Below are positions 17,735-28,813 of a stretch of 50,170 nt of DNA, one piece after another. A model generated the notes under the pieces. That model did not search any database and had not been told where the DNA came from. It saw nothing but the letters and a program-made list of their open reading frames with translations. The position numbers were made by a program, and so were the translations under genes. The stretch's first letter is position 1; every line of letters begins with the position of its first letter. The stretch covers positions 1 to 50,170 of the forward strand of contig NZ_KK088576.1 of the NCBI RefSeq assembly GCF_000600335.2, written 5' to 3'. The stretch comes from Rubellimicrobium mesophilum DSM 19309. GTDB taxonomy: Bacteria; Pseudomonadota; Alphaproteobacteria; Rhodobacterales; Rhodobacteraceae.

Positions 17735-18184
17735 GTGTCCATGGATCCACGCTCGCTCGCGCTCCTCGGCGCGCGGCTGCTGATCGCGCAACTATTCCTG
17801 CTGGGCTCGGCGCAGAAGTGGCTCGACCCCGCCATCGTCGAGGGACTCCTCGCCGGGCTCGGCTGGCCGGATTGGCTCATCTGGCCCGCGCTGGCCTTCA
17901 ATCTCGTGGCCGGTGTCCTGCTGGCGCTCGGCTTTTGGACGCGCTGGCTGGCGATCCTGCTCGCGGCCTACTGCGGGGTCACGAGCCTCTTCCACTACAT
18001 CCCCAGCGACGGCTGGCAGATGTCGATCTTCGTCAAGAACTGGGCCATCGCCGGAGGCTGCCTCGCGCTCGCGGCGGCCGGGCCGGGCCGCTACGCGCTC
18101 GAAGGCCGGGAGCGTTCGACCGCCCCCGGCCCGCAGGAGGTCAGAGCAGCGATTGCGCCGTCCGGGCGACGTTCTCCGCCGTGA
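17735..18184 (+). CDS. DoxX family membrane protein
   Basis: DoxX-family proteins are small four-helix inner-membrane proteins. The 149-residue product shows [65 protein letters not shown] and [20 protein letters not shown], which fits the usual helix pattern. [12 protein letters not shown] is the family's final helix. GTG at 17735 and ATG at 17741 are both possible starts. The last 44 bases overlap the 3' end of convergent tkt, so the polar tail ([23 protein letters not shown]) is probably unconserved. Confidence 0.8.
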   Translation: MSMDPRSLALLGARLLIAQLFLLGSAQKWLDPAIVEGLLAGLGWPDWLIWPALAFNLVAGVLLALGFWTRWLAILLAAYCGVTSLFHYIPSDGWQMSIFVKNWAIAGGCLALAAAGPGRYALEGRERSTAPGPQEVRAAIAPSGRRSPP

Positions 18185-20159
18185 TCCCGAACTTCTCGTA
18201 GAGCACCTCGGCCGGCGCCGAGGCCCCGAAGCTGCTCATGCCGACGAACGCGGCCTTGCCCTCGCGCCCGCCCTGGCCCAGGAGCCAGCGGTCCCAGGGC
18301 TGGCGCACGGCGGCCTCGACCGCGACCCGCACCGCGCCGGGCGGCAGGACCCGCCGCCGCACCTTCTCGTCCTGCTGGGCGAACAGCTCCATGCAGGGAA
18401 CCGACACGACCCGCGTGCCCACGCCCTCGGCCTCCAGCCGCTCGCGCGCGGCCATCGCGATCTCGACCTCCGAGCCCGAGGCCATCAGGATCGCCTGACG
18501 CTTGCCCGTCGCCTCGGCGAGGACATAGGCCCCCTGCGCCGAGAGGTTCTTGTTGGTGTGCTCGGTCCGAACGGGCTTGAGGTTCTGCCGCGACAGCGCC
18601 AGCACCGACGGGCCGGGCTGGGTCAGCGCGATCTCCCAGGCCTCGGCCGTCTCCACCGTGTCGGCGGGGCGGAACACCCGCAGGTTCGGCGTCGCCCGCA
18701 GCATGGCGAGGTGCTCGACCGGCTGGTGGGTCGGCCCATCCTCGCCCAGCCCGATGGAATCATGCGTCAGCACGTAGACCACCTTGGCCCCCATCAGGGC
18801 CGAGAGCCGGATCGACGGGCGAGCGTAGTCCGCGAAGCACATGAACGTGCCGCCATAGGGCAGCACGCCCCCGTGCAGGGCCATGCCGTTCATCGCGGCG
18901 GCCATGCCGTGCTCGCGGATGCCGTAGTAGACGTAGCGCCCCTTGCGGTTGCCGGGCTCGAAGGTGCCCAAGTCCTTGGTCAGCGTGTTGTTCGACCCCG
19001 TCAGGTCCGCCGAGCCGCCAATGGTCTCAGGCATGACGGCGTTGACAGCCTCCAGAACCAGCTCCGACGACTTCCGCGTCGCGACTGGCTTCGCGCCGAT
19101 GGCCGCCTGCTTCACGCCCCGGATCGCGGCGGCCAGCTTGCGCGGCGCCTCGCCCTCGGCCACGCGCTTGAACTCGGCCTGACGCGCGGTGGGCAGGGCG
19201 GCGATGCGCGCCTCCCACTCGGTCCGGGCCTGGGCGCCGCGCTGCCCCATCTGCTCCCACCGCGCCTTGATGTCGGCGGGAATCTCGAAGGGCGCGGCGT
19301 CCCAGCCGTAGACGGCCTTAACGTCGGCGATCAGCTTGGCGTCCGTGAGCGCCCCATGCCCCTTGGCCGTATCCTGCGCCGAGGAGCCCAGCGCGATATG
19401 CGTCTTGCAGGCGATCATCGACGGCCGCGGGTCCTCCTTCGCCGCCTGGATCGCCACGTCGATGGCTGCGGGGTCATGCCCGTCGATGCTCTGGACGTGC
19501 CAGCCGGCCGCCGCGAAGCGCGCGCCCTGGTCGGTCACGTCCGCCATCGAAACCTTCCCGTCGATGGTGATGCCGTTGTCGTCGAAGCACACGATCAGCC
19601 GCGAGAGCTGCTGCTTGCCGGCCAGCGAGATCGCCTCGTGGCTCACGCCCTCCATCAGGCAACCGTCGCCCGCGAAGACATAGGTCCAGTGGTCCATCAC
19701 CTTGGCACCGAATCGCGCGCGCAGCGACTCCTCGGCGATGGCGAAGCCCACGGCGTTGCCGAGCCCCTGGCCCAGCGGCCCGGTGGTCGTCTCCACCCCG
19801 GCGGTGTGGTGAACCTCCGGGTGGCCCGGGGTCCGCGATTCCCACTGCCGGAAATCCTTGATCTGCTCGAGCGTCATATCCGGGTAGCCGGTCAGATAGA
19901 GCAGCGAGTAGAGCAGCATCGACCCATGGCCGTTCGACAGGATGAAGCGGTCGCGGTCGGGCCAGAACGGCGCCTTGGGGTCGAACCGGAGGTGCTTGTC
20001 GAACAGCACCGTCGCCACGTCGGCCATGCCCATCGGCATCCCCGAGTGTCCGGAATTCGCCGCCGCGACCGCGTCCAGGGTCAGCGTCCGGATCGCGGCG
20101 GCCAGCCGCCAATGCTCGAAATGGGCGTTGCGCAGGCTCGCGATGTCCATGATGTCCAC
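18141..20159 (-). CDS. tkt: Transketolase
   Basis: Transketolase moves two-carbon units in the pentose phosphate and Calvin pathways using thiamine diphosphate. The 672-residue protein has [18 protein letters not shown], the TPP-binding segment [18 protein letters not shown] ending in [32 protein letters not shown] with the catalytic Glu, and [19 protein letters not shown]. This is full-length chromosomal tkt, not a split form. It is divergent from the zauP-like/zapA pair. The start ATG at 20159 has GAGTGGACATC upstream; an ATG three codons later is also possible. Confidence 0.96.
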   Translation of the reverse strand: MDIMDIASLRNAHFEHWRLAAAIRTLTLDAVAAANSGHSGMPMGMADVATVLFDKHLRFDPKAPFWPDRDRFILSNGHGSMLLYSLLYLTGYPDMTLEQIKDFRQWESRTPGHPEVHHTAGVETTTGPLGQGLGNAVGFAIAEESLRARFGAKVMDHWTYVFAGDGCLMEGVSHEAISLAGKQQLSRLIVCFDDNGITIDGKVSMADVTDQGARFAAAGWHVQSIDGHDPAAIDVAIQAAKEDPRPSMIACKTHIALGSSAQDTAKGHGALTDAKLIADVKAVYGWDAAPFEIPADIKARWEQMGQRGAQARTEWEARIAALPTARQAEFKRVAEGEAPRKLAAAIRGVKQAAIGAKPVATRKSSELVLEAVNAVMPETIGGSADLTGSNNTLTKDLGTFEPGNRKGRYVYYGIREHGMAAAMNGMALHGGVLPYGGTFMCFADYARPSIRLSALMGAKVVYVLTHDSIGLGEDGPTHQPVEHLAMLRATPNLRVFRPADTVETAEAWEIALTQPGPSVLALSRQNLKPVRTEHTNKNLSAQGAYVLAEATGKRQAILMASGSEVEIAMAARERLEAEGVGTRVVSVPCMELFAQQDEKVRRRVLPPGAVRVAVEAAVRQPWDRWLLGQGGREGKAAFVGMSSFGASAPAEVLYEKFGITAENVARTAQSLL

Positions 20160-20348
20160 TCCTGAGGGGTCCGGGGCCTCTTACCAGCCCGACAAGCAAG
20201 ATCAAGCGCGCCCGCCAAGCCCTTCCCGAATCAGGGGACTCCTGCGTTGCGAGGGCCGACGCTTTCCCGTAGGCTCTCCGGAAATGGGCGCGAGGGGCGC
20301 GGCGGGCCGGGACGGGAAGCCCGGCGCGACGGTTTGGGCGAGGGTTGC

Positions 20349-20702
20349 ATGGACGACGCGGGTTTGGGCGATCTGGGGGATATTCTGGAGGCGCGACGGC
20401 GGATCGTCGCCGCCTTCGAGGGGATCGCCTCGGGCGCCGAAGCGCTGGCCGCCGTCGCCGCCCAGGCCGCCGAGCTCGACCGCCTCCGCGGCGAGCTGGA
20501 GGACGAGCGCCTCGCCAACGCCCAGCTTGAGGAGCGTGTCCGCGCGCTCCGCGAACGGGAGGGGTCGCGCGCCACGCTCGAGGTCGAGCTCTCGCGCCTG
20601 CGGGCCGAGCTGGCCGACCTCAAGGCCTCCCGCGAGGCCGAGCGCGGCGAGATCGACGCCGTACTCTCGGAACTCATTCCCCTGGTCGAGGAGGCGAGCT
20701 GA
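20349..20702 (+). CDS. Coiled-coil protein encoded with ZapA (ZauP-like)
   Basis: The 117-residue protein from the ATG at 20349 is almost entirely a predicted coiled coil: ILEARRRIVAAFEGIASGAEAL, then LDRLRGELEDERLANAQLEE, RVRALREREG and SRLRAELADLKASREAERGE. Its stop overlaps the zapA start (TGATG). In Caulobacter the zapA neighbour encodes ZauP, a coiled-coil partner needed for ZapA to organise FtsZ. By position and composition this may be the counterpart, but coiled-coil similarity alone is weak. A longer frame from 20247 adds an Arg/Gly-rich segment unlikely to be translated. Confidence 0.72.
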   Translation: MDDAGLGDLGDILEARRRIVAAFEGIASGAEALAAVAAQAAELDRLRGELEDERLANAQLEERVRALREREGSRATLEVELSRLRAELADLKASREAERGEIDAVLSELIPLVEEAS

Positions 20703-21133
20703 TGCCGCAGGTGGAGATCGTCATCGGCGGCCGCAGCTTCGAGGTCGCCTGCCAGCCGGGAGAGGAGCCCTTCCTCCAGTCCGCCGCCGCGATGCTGGAC
20801 GCCGAAGCCTCGGCCATCTCCGGGCAGATCGGCCGGATGCCTGAGGCTCGGATGCTCCTGATGGCCGGGCTCCTGCTGGCCGACAAGACGTCCGGCCTCG
20901 AGGACCGCCTGAAGGAGGCGCAGGCCCGCCTGATCGAGCTCGAGGCCCAGCTTGCCGCCGGCCCGCGCGAGATCGAGGTCCCGGTCGAGGTGCCCGTGGA
21001 GGTCCGCGTCGAGATCCCGACGATCCCGGCCGAGCTGCGCCAGCTCTTCGCCGACGTGGCCGAGGAGGCCGAGGCTCTCGCGCACGCGGTCAATCAGCTC
21101 CTGCCCGAGCGCGCGGCCGGATCGGCGGCCTGA
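20702..21133 (+). CDS. zapA: Cell division protein ZapA
   Basis: ZapA crosslinks FtsZ protofilaments in the Z ring. The first 70 residues (PQVEIVIGGRSFEVACQPGE, then FLQSAAAMLDAEASAIS) match the ZapA globular domain, followed by the coiled coil DKTSGLEDRLKEAQARLIELEAQL. An unusual linker, EIEVPVEVPVEVRVEIP, and a C-terminal helix (LRQLFADVAEEAEALAHAVNQLL) extend it to 143 residues, longer than the about 110 of E. coli ZapA. The start overlaps the upstream coiled-coil gene. Confidence 0.85.
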   Translation: MPQVEIVIGGRSFEVACQPGEEPFLQSAAAMLDAEASAISGQIGRMPEARMLLMAGLLLADKTSGLEDRLKEAQARLIELEAQLAAGPREIEVPVEVPVEVRVEIPTIPAELRQLFADVAEEAEALAHAVNQLLPERAAGSAA

Positions 21134-21136
21134 TCC

Positions 21137-21817
21137 TCAGGGTCCGATCAGGCGGCTGATCGCGAAGGCGAGATCGAGGAAGCGCTCCATCTGCTCGGGG
21201 CGCGCGAGGGCTCGTCGCAGGCGCAGCCGCATCCCCTCGGGCGAGAGAATCAGCACCGGACGCCCCCGGGTCCCGCGCGCCACGGGCGCAAAGGCCGACA
21301 TGACGCGCGCGAGATCCTCCAGCTCGAGCCGACGCGACGGATCGCCGCTCGCAAGGGCCGTGACGCCCTCGGGCGCGGGCACCTGCTCGAGCGGCCCCGC
21401 AAGACGGGCCACATCCTCGCCCAGGAGGTCGCGCAGAGCCGCCTCGCGCGGGCGGGGGAGCGGTTCGGCTGACGGCTGTGCGTCGCGCGGCCCCTCGGGT
21501 GCGCAGGCGATCAGGACAAGGGTGCCCTCGGTCCAGGCGGGCTCCTCGGCCTCGTAGAGGGTGACGGGCCCACCGCGTCTGCCCTCCGCCGGCCGCGCCT
21601 CGGCCATCCAGGGATGCCCCCCGCGCGGGACGAGCCGCAGCGTCCCCGCGCGCCCGAGCCTCTCGCCCGTGACGGTCAGGGCCCAGCCCCGCCGGGCCGC
21701 GAGCGCCTGCATCCCGTCGCGTCGCGTCGAGTCGAGGTGCGCGCGCCACAGATGCACGGCCCCGCCCACCGACCCCGCAAAGGCCAGCGCGAAGATGAGG
21801 TTCAGAAGTAGGGCCAT
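21137..21817 (-). CDS. Membrane-anchored protein of unknown function
   Basis: The 226-residue protein has one N-terminal membrane helix (MALLLNLIFALAFAGSVGGAVHLW) and a soluble region with beta-rich stretches (GWALTVTGERLGRAGTLRLV, GPVTLYEAEEPAWTEGTLVLIA) and a C-terminal helix (QMERFLDLAFAISRLIG). I recognise no family, though the TVTGERLG...L pattern suggests a conserved Rhodobacterales hypothetical. Its stop lies three bases from the convergent zapA stop. Coding use of G/C third positions matches the neighbours, which supports it as real. Confidence 0.75.
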   Translation of the reverse strand: MALLLNLIFALAFAGSVGGAVHLWRAHLDSTRRDGMQALAARRGWALTVTGERLGRAGTLRLVPRGGHPWMAEARPAEGRRGGPVTLYEAEEPAWTEGTLVLIACAPEGPRDAQPSAEPLPRPREAALRDLLGEDVARLAGPLEQVPAPEGVTALASGDPSRRLELEDLARVMSAFAPVARGTRGRPVLILSPEGMRLRLRRALARPEQMERFLDLAFAISRLIGP

Positions 21818-22057
21818 GGGCCCGAACGGACGACCCGGACCAGGCCCGGCGGTCCCGCGGAAAGCGCCAGGGGGCCGCGCGGCAGGGGCGGGGGCCGGGA
21901 TTGCAACAGGGTTTCGTCCAGTGGCTGTGGCAGCAGTCGGGTCAGCTAACCATGCCGCCCCGAAGCCTGCCTAGCCGAGAGCGGCCGCGCCATCGCCGGC
22001 CGCGCGGGACTGTTGCAAAAGCGCCAAGGGCTTGGGCGAAAGCGCGCGGGTCCGCGT

Positions 22058-22429
22058 TCAGCCGTTGGCGGCCCGAATCTCCTCGGCGCGCTGCTTGTCG
22101 TAGGTGACGCCGACCTTGTCGAAGAGAGCGTCGAGCTCGCCCGACAGGGTCATCTCGGTGACGATGTCGCAGCCGCCCACGAACTCGCCCTTCACGTAGA
22201 GCTGCGGGATCGTCGGCCAGTCGGAGAAGTCCTTGATGCCCTGGCGGACCTCGGGGTCGGCGAGGACGTTCACGTCGGCGTAGTCCACGCCCATGTAGTT
22301 CAGCACCCCCGCCACGCGCGAGGAGAAGCCGCATTGCGGCATCTGCTTGGTGCCCTTCATGAAGAGCACGACGTCGTTGCTGTTGACGGTCTCGCGGATC
22401 TGGTCCTGCGCGGTCACGGTGTCGGTCAT
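22058..22429 (-). CDS. grxD: Monothiol glutaredoxin, Grx4 family
   Basis: CGFS-type monothiol glutaredoxins carry a glutathione-ligated [2Fe-2S] cluster and, with BolA, take part in Fe-S transfer and iron sensing. The 123-residue protein has [20 protein letters not shown] with Cys33, [20 protein letters not shown] with the cis-Pro and glutathione-binding residues, and [12 protein letters not shown] start at the ATG at 22429 (GAGGA eight bases upstream), which gives MTDTV. An in-frame ATG at 22438 and a TTG at 22444 are alternatives. The gene is directly downstream of bolA, as in many alphaproteobacteria. Confidence 0.96.
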   Translation of the reverse strand: MTDTVTAQDQIRETVNSNDVVLFMKGTKQMPQCGFSSRVAGVLNYMGVDYADVNVLADPEVRQGIKDFSDWPTIPQLYVKGEFVGGCDIVTEMTLSGELDALFDKVGVTYDKQRAEEIRAANG

Positions 22430-22440
22430 CTGGTCCATCC

Positions 22441-22683
22441 TCAATCGGGCGCCTTGGTGGTCAGCGCGAGCGCATGGAGTTCCCCGCTGGGGCCGTCCAT
22501 GCGGCCTTTCAGCGCGGCATAGACCGCCCGCTGCTGCTGGACGCGGTTCATGCCCCGGAAGCTCTCGTCGATGACCTCGGCGGCGTAGTGGTTCCCGTCG
22601 CCGGCGAGGTCGGTGATGGAGATCCGCGCCTTCGGAAAGGCCGACCGGATCAGGTGTTCGATGTCCTGAGCCTGCATGGCCAT
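22441..22683 (-). CDS. bolA: BolA family protein
   Basis: BolA proteins bind CGFS glutaredoxins through a shared [2Fe-2S] cluster. The 80-residue product shows [56 protein letters not shown] and ends [14 protein letters not shown], the full short BolA fold with conserved LHALALTT. The DGNHYA segment indicates the BolA2/IbaG-like group. ATGs at 22683 and 22677 are both possible. It is 12 bases upstream of the grxD start, so the pair is co-transcribed. Confidence 0.95.
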   Translation of the reverse strand: MAMQAQDIEHLIRSAFPKARISITDLAGDGNHYAAEVIDESFRGMNRVQQQRAVYAALKGRMDGPSGELHALALTTKAPD

Positions 22684-22754
22684 TTCTGAATCTCCCCTGT
22701 CGTTCGCACCAAAGGTAGGAGCCCGCACGCCCAGGCGCAAGCAGGGGCGGGACC

Positions 22755-23201
22755 TCAGGTCAGGTTGGCCCAGAGGTAGACGCGCCAGCGCTCCGGGCTC
22801 TCCGGGTCGGGCGCCGCCGCCACCGCCACCGGGTCGAGCCAGTGCGTCTGCCCCTCGGCCGAGACGAGCCCCTCCTGCGCGGCGTAGTCGAACCAGGCCG
22901 GTCCCTCTCCGCCCAGGAAGGGATGAGCCTTGGGCCTCAGATCGTCCTCGCTCAGCCCCAGGACGGCGAGGAGGTCCTTCAGCCCCTTCGCGTCCGTGGA
23001 CAGCCGGGCCTGCAAGGTGATATCCTGGAACCCGCCCTCGGCCAGGGCCACGACCTCCGTCCCCTTCGGGAGCGACCCGAAGTGGTAGGCCAGCCGTTCC
23101 GCCGCCTCCGCGCCCGTCCATGTCGTGTCGCAGCCGAGCGGGCACCACGCCAGAGCGGGCCCTGCCGCGATCAGGCACAGGGCGAGCAGAAGCGCCCGCA
23201 T
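22755..23201 (-). CDS. Secreted protein of unknown function
   Basis: The 148-residue protein starts [20 protein letters not shown], a clear signal peptide. The mature N terminus [23 protein letters not shown] contains a CxxxC pair, and [19 protein letters not shown] and [11 protein letters not shown] are notable later. I recognise no family. It sits four bases downstream of purL and upstream of bolA on the same strand, so it is probably in the purL transcript, but nothing links it to purine synthesis. Confidence 0.7.
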   Translation of the reverse strand: MRALLLALCLIAAGPALAWCPLGCDTTWTGAEAAERLAYHFGSLPKGTEVVALAEGGFQDITLQARLSTDAKGLKDLLAVLGLSEDDLRPKAHPFLGGEGPAWFDYAAQEGLVSAEGQTHWLDPVAVAAAPDPESPERWRVYLWANLT

Positions 23202-23205
23202 CGCC

Positions 23206-25359
<2,154 letters not shown>

Positions 25360-25439
25360 CGGGTCCTCCGCTCTGATGGCGGGCCGTTTACGGACTCGCG
25401 GACGCGGGCGGAAGGGCTGCGGGCCCGTCGGTCATCCCG

Positions 25440-25530
25440 CAAAAGCAAAAAAAGCCGGGCACGATGGCCCGGCTAAGTCCAACAGGGAGGTGAAGATGAT
25501 GAGCGCTAGGCATCATCGCCTTCGACTGCC
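25440..25530 (-). ncRNA. Candidate small RNA upstream of purL
   Basis: On the minus strand a compact RNA can be drawn. A promoter (25531-25559) is followed by a hairpin with stem GATGATG/CATCATC (25495-25517). A single-stranded stretch then contains CACCTCCC, complementary to a Shine-Dalgarno sequence. It ends in a Rho-independent terminator (25453-25474 plus a T-run). The predicted transcript is about 85-90 bases. Small RNAs with CCUCC-type loops are known in Rhodobacter, but I cannot tie this one to a named family. It could instead be the 3' end of the lysR message or an attenuator in the purL leader. Confidence 0.5.
25447..25474 (-). terminator. Rho-independent terminator
   Basis: AGCCGGGC (25453-25460) and GCCCGGCT (25467-25474) form an eight-base perfect stem with a six-base loop. 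On the minus strand it is followed by seven T residues and then GCTTTTGC. It is the clearest intrinsic terminator in the window, and ends a transcript 88 bases before the purL start. Confidence 0.88.
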
Positions 25531-25559
25531 CAGATAAGAGGCGTTTGCGGCACCATCAA
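25531..25559 (-). promoter_or_regulatory. Predicted promoter of the candidate sRNA
   Basis: On the minus strand, TTGATG (25559-25554), a 17-base spacer and TATCTG (25536-25531) match sigma-70-type boxes. The -35 box lies between the arms of an eight-base inverted repeat, CGTTTGCG (25542-25549) and CGCAAACG (25562-25569), a possible operator. Confidence 0.5.
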
Positions 25560-25569
25560 GTCGCAAACG
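25542..25569. promoter_or_regulatory. Operator-like inverted repeat CGTTTGCG-N12-CGCAAACG
   Basis: The arms at 25542-25549 and 25562-25569 are perfect reverse complements. Their position over the -35 box of the candidate sRNA promoter suggests a repressor or activator site. The LysR gene next door is one candidate regulator, but nothing in the sequence proves it. Confidence 0.4.
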
Positions 25570-25634
25570 TGACCGCTAACAGCATGGCAGCCATGCAACT
25601 GCAGCATGACCCGTCCTGGCCCGCCGGAGGAACC

Positions 25635-26540
25635 TCAGGCCGCCATCTCCCGCACGCGCCGGCGGTGGGCGATCACCTCCTCCTGCACGAACTCGCGGAA
25701 GGCGGCGACCCGCTTCGACTGGCGCAGCTCCTCCGGGTATGCGAGGAAGACCGGGACCTCGCCGGACTCGACCTCCGGGAGGACGCGGACCAGCGTCGGG
25801 AAGTCCTCGGTGATGTAGTCGGGGATCACACCCACGCCGAGGTCGCTCAGCGTGGCCTGAAGGACCCCGAAGTAATTGTTGATGGTGAGGAGGCTCTGCG
25901 GCTCGTGGCTCAGCAGCCGCTCCGCCAGGCTCTGCCCCGCCGCCACCTGGGCCGAGGTCGGCCCCTGCGTGATGACCCGGTGCTGGGCGATGTCCTCGAA
26001 CCTCTCGATGGGCGGCGCCCGGTCCAGGTAATCGCGCGAGGCATAGAGCCCGATGCGGATGCCCATCAGCTTCTTGCGGATCAGGTCGGCCTGCGAGGGC
26101 TCCTTCATGCGGATGGCCACGTCGGCCTCGCGCATGGGAAGGTCGAGCACCCGCTCCTCGAGGTTCAGGTCGATCTTGAGGTCGGGGAACCGCTCGTAGA
26201 GCTTGCTCAGCCTCGGCGCGAGCCACAGCGTCCCGAAGGCGATGGTCGTGGTGACGCGCAATTCGCCGAAGACCTCCTCCTCGCTGTCCCGGATGCGCGC
26301 GGCGGCGGCGTCGAGCCGCTTGTTCATCGACCGCGTCGCCTCGAAGAGGAGCTCGCCCTGCTCGGTCAGGATCAGGCCGCGCGCGTGCCGGTGGAACAGC
26401 GTGGTGTTGAGGCTCTCCTCCAGGGCCCGGATCTGGCGGCTGACGGCGGACTGACTCAGGTGCAGGCTGTCTCCGGCATGGGTCAGGCTCCCCGCCGAGG
26501 CGACGGCGTGGAAGATGCGCAGCTTGTCCCAATCCATCAT
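25635..26540 (-). CDS. LysR-family transcriptional regulator
   Basis: The 301-residue protein has an N-terminal winged helix-turn-helix (DWDKLRIFHAVASAGSLTHAGDSLHLSQSAVSRQIRALEESL, residues 3-46) and a periplasmic-binding-protein-like effector domain (GELRVTTTIAFGTLWLAPRLSKLYERFPDLKI onward). LTINNYFGVLQATLSDLGVGVIPDY is typical of a conserved LysR subgroup in Rhodobacterales. The effector is unknown. It is divergent from murI with a 210-base AT-richer gap, and has the candidate sRNA immediately downstream. Confidence 0.9.
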   Translation of the reverse strand: MMDWDKLRIFHAVASAGSLTHAGDSLHLSQSAVSRQIRALEESLNTTLFHRHARGLILTEQGELLFEATRSMNKRLDAAAARIRDSEEEVFGELRVTTTIAFGTLWLAPRLSKLYERFPDLKIDLNLEERVLDLPMREADVAIRMKEPSQADLIRKKLMGIRIGLYASRDYLDRAPPIERFEDIAQHRVITQGPTSAQVAAGQSLAERLLSHEPQSLLTINNYFGVLQATLSDLGVGVIPDYITEDFPTLVRVLPEVESGEVPVFLAYPEELRQSKRVAAFREFVQEEVIAHRRRVREMAA

Positions 26541-26750
26541 GGCTCCTCCGGGGCATCGGGGGCGGTTGGCACCGAGCTATGTCCTTTCTATGACATTTTC
26601 CACGGGCTGCCCTGCGATTTGTGCATGACGCTTATGGATCGCCCCAAATTCGGGCAGGGTTGCACGAGAAGCGGGCACAAGCGGGCGGTGGATTTCCGTC
26701 GCGGTGCGGCCTAGACCTGTGGGAACACGGGGCAGGGGGGCGGGATAGGC

Positions 26751-27563
26751 ATGGCGGTTGGCATCTTCGACAGCGGCCTGGGGGGCCTGACGGTGCTGGA
26801 CGCGGTGCAGAAGCGCCTTCCGGACCTGCCGCTCGTCTACTTCGGCGACAACGCCCATGCGCCCTACGGCACCCGCGACGCCGAGGACATCTACCGCCTG
26901 ACCACCGCCGCCACGCAGCGCCTCTTCGACGCGGGCTGCGACCTCGTGATCCTCGCCTGCAACACCGCCTCGGCCGCAGCCCTGCGCCGGATGCAGGAGT
27001 CCTGGGTCCCTCCCAGCAAGCGCGTGCTCGGCGTCTTCGTCCCGCTCATCGAGGCCCTGACCGAGCGCCAGTGGGGCGACAACTCCCCCCCGCGCGAGGT
27101 CGCGGTGAAGCACGTCGCGCTCTTCGCCACGCCCGCCACCGTCGCCTCCCGCGCCTTCCAGCGCGAGCTCGCGTTCCGCGCCATCGGCGTCGACGTCGAA
27201 TCGCAGGCCTGCGGCGGCGTCGTGGACGCCATCGAGGACGGCGACATGATCCTCGCCGAGACGCTGGTCCGCGCCCATGTGGACGCCCTCAGGCGCAAGA
27301 TGCCCGACCCCGACGCCGCAATCCTGGGTTGCACCCACTACCCGCTGGTCGAGCACGCCTTCCGCGAGGCGCTGGGTCCCGGCGTCCGCGTCCTCTCCCA
27401 GCCGAGCCTCGTGGCCGAATCGCTCGCCGACTATCTGCGCCGCCGCCCCAACACGGTCGGCCCGGGCGCCGAGACGGTGTTCCTCACCACCGGCAAGCCG
27501 CGCCAGGTCTCGGATCGCGCCACCCAGTTCCTCCGCCGCCGCATCGAGTTCCAGGCCGCATGA
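26751..27563 (+). CDS. murI: Glutamate racemase
   Basis: MurI makes D-glutamate for peptidoglycan. The 270-residue cytoplasmic protein has [11 protein letters not shown] at the N terminus, [11 protein letters not shown] at 30-40, and the two catalytic cysteines Cys70 in ACNTAS and Cys194 in GCTHYP. Motif spacing and length are normal. The stop overlaps the start of the CPBP gene (ATGA), so the two are coupled. Confidence 0.95.
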   Translation: MAVGIFDSGLGGLTVLDAVQKRLPDLPLVYFGDNAHAPYGTRDAEDIYRLTTAATQRLFDAGCDLVILACNTASAAALRRMQESWVPPSKRVLGVFVPLIEALTERQWGDNSPPREVAVKHVALFATPATVASRAFQRELAFRAIGVDVESQACGGVVDAIEDGDMILAETLVRAHVDALRRKMPDPDAAILGCTHYPLVEHAFREALGPGVRVLSQPSLVAESLADYLRRRPNTVGPGAETVFLTTGKPRQVSDRATQFLRRRIEFQAA

Positions 27564-28369
27564 GGCGCCGGCTCCCCCGTCCCGCGACCGCGCTCCTGCT
27601 GCTGGTCGCGTGGCTGGCGATCAACCTGACGACCAGCCGCACGCCCGAGGACGCGCGCACCATCGCCGCCGTCGTGACCGGCGGAATCGCGGTCCAGTTC
27701 ATCTTCGCCTGCGCGCTCCTCGCCGCCGCCGCGGCTCTCCTGCGATGGCCGGACGTCGGCTTCGGGCGACCTCGACGGGACAGCCTCGGCGTCCTCTGGC
27801 TGCCAGGGCTCTACCTCCTCGTCATCGCGGCCGTCGTCATCGCCACGGGCCTGCCCCCCGTCGCCGTCCTTCTCGTGCTCCTGGTGAACGTCGCCCTCGG
27901 CGCCTTCTCCGAGGAGGCGATGTTCCGCGGCTTCCTCTACGCCGGCCTGCGCGACCGCCTCGCGATATGGCCCTCCGTCCTCGTCACGACCTTCCTCTTC
28001 GGCATCATCCACGTCCTCAACGCCTTCCTGATCGGGAACATCGCCGCCGCCTTGTTCCAGAGCCTCGCCGCCATGATGAGCGGCCTGATGTTCATGGCGC
28101 TGCGCCTGCGGCTCCGGTCGCTCTGGCCCGGGATCCTCTTCCACGCCGCCTGGAACTTCGGCCTGATCCTCATCGGCCGGGACGCGCCGCCGCTCGAGCC
28201 CGGCCAGCAGATTCCCGTGCTGGGCGTGGTCCTGACCTTCCTCGCGATCCTGCCCCTCGGGGCCTACCCCTTCTGGCTCCTCCGCCATGTCGGACGCGAC
28301 GGCGACGGCCTCGGACCTCCCGCCCCGCCGCCCGTGCCCCGCGATGCCTGGGGCAGTCTCCGGCCCTGA
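27560..28369 (+). CDS. CPBP family intramembrane metalloprotease-like protein
   Basis: CPBP (Abi/CAAX-protease-like) proteins are polytopic membrane proteins with glutamic-protease-type motifs. The 269-residue product has about seven hydrophobic helices and the three signatures: [13 protein letters not shown] (motif 1, EExxxR), [13 protein letters not shown] (motif 2, FxxxH) and LFHAAWNFG (motif 3, HxxxN). In bacteria such proteins are linked to prenyl-protein processing or bacteriocin immunity, but the substrate here is unknown. It overlaps murI by four bases. Confidence 0.88.
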   Translation: MRRRLPRPATALLLLVAWLAINLTTSRTPEDARTIAAVVTGGIAVQFIFACALLAAAAALLRWPDVGFGRPRRDSLGVLWLPGLYLLVIAAVVIATGLPPVAVLLVLLVNVALGAFSEEAMFRGFLYAGLRDRLAIWPSVLVTTFLFGIIHVLNAFLIGNIAAALFQSLAAMMSGLMFMALRLRLRSLWPGILFHAAWNFGLILIGRDAPPLEPGQQIPVLGVVLTFLAILPLGAYPFWLLRHVGRDGDGLGPPAPPPVPRDAWGSLRP

Positions 28370-28443
28370 CTTCGCGCCGCGGGGCACCAGATCACCGATC
28401 GTGCGTTAAGGCACGTCAACACGCGCGCAAAGGAGGCGGCACA

Positions 28444-28704
28444 ATGGCGGACGCAAGCGGGATCAGGGAGCACATGGAGATCATCGGCGCGGACGGCGTC
28501 CATGTCGGCACCGTGGACCAGGTCGAGGGCGACCGCATCAAGCTGACCAAGAAGGACAACACCCAGAGCCACGAGGGCCACCACCACTACATCTCGCTGG
28601 GCCTCGTCGCCGAGGTGGAGGGCGACCGGGTCCGCCTCTCCGCGACCGGCGCCAACGCCGCCGAGCTCTTCGAGGAGGAGGAGGACCGCTCCTCGCCCGA
28701 CTGA
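28444..28704 (+). CDS. DUF2171 domain protein
   Basis: The 86-residue hydrophilic protein reads [63 protein letters not shown]. This fits the DUF2171 family, small PRC-barrel-like beta proteins. AAAGGAGGCGGCACA is an excellent ribosome site before the ATG at 28444. The run HEGHHHYIS could bind metal but this is speculative. The acidic tail ([11 protein letters not shown]) is common in these proteins. It is monocistronic, with a hairpin downstream. Confidence 0.85.
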   Translation: MADASGIREHMEIIGADGVHVGTVDQVEGDRIKLTKKDNTQSHEGHHHYISLGLVAEVEGDRVRLSATGANAAELFEEEEDRSSPD

Positions 28705-28713
28705 CCGGTCACC

Positions 28714-28739
28714 GCCCCGCTGCGTCAACGTGGCGGGGC
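28714..28739 (+). terminator. GC hairpin after the DUF2171 gene
   Basis: GCCCCGC (28714-28720) pairs with GCGGGGC (28733-28739), and the enclosed TGCGTCAACGTG can extend the stem with wobble pairs. It lies 10 bases after the stop codon. No T-run follows, so termination strength is doubtful. Confidence 0.35.
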
Positions 28740-28813
28740 CTGCCCCTCGTCCCCGGCGTTGCGCCCGGCCCCCCATGGGCTTAGATCGGCGCCGAACCAA
28801 GTGGGGACTGGGC

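Noticed and set aside
21901..22018. Nine-base inverted repeat TTGCAACAG ... CTGTTGCAA flanking a GC hairpin between grxD and the unknown membrane gene
   Set aside because: Arms are short, the flanks do not extend the match, and no target-site duplication is visible; chance is a fair explanation. The 240-base gap shows nothing else.
25496..25537. 13-codon plus-strand ORF with a strong ribosome site (GGGAGGTGAAG ATG)
   Set aside because: The ribosome-site-like sequence is the complement of the CACCTCCC loop of the candidate sRNA, which has a promoter and terminator on the minus strand; no plus-strand promoter is evident.
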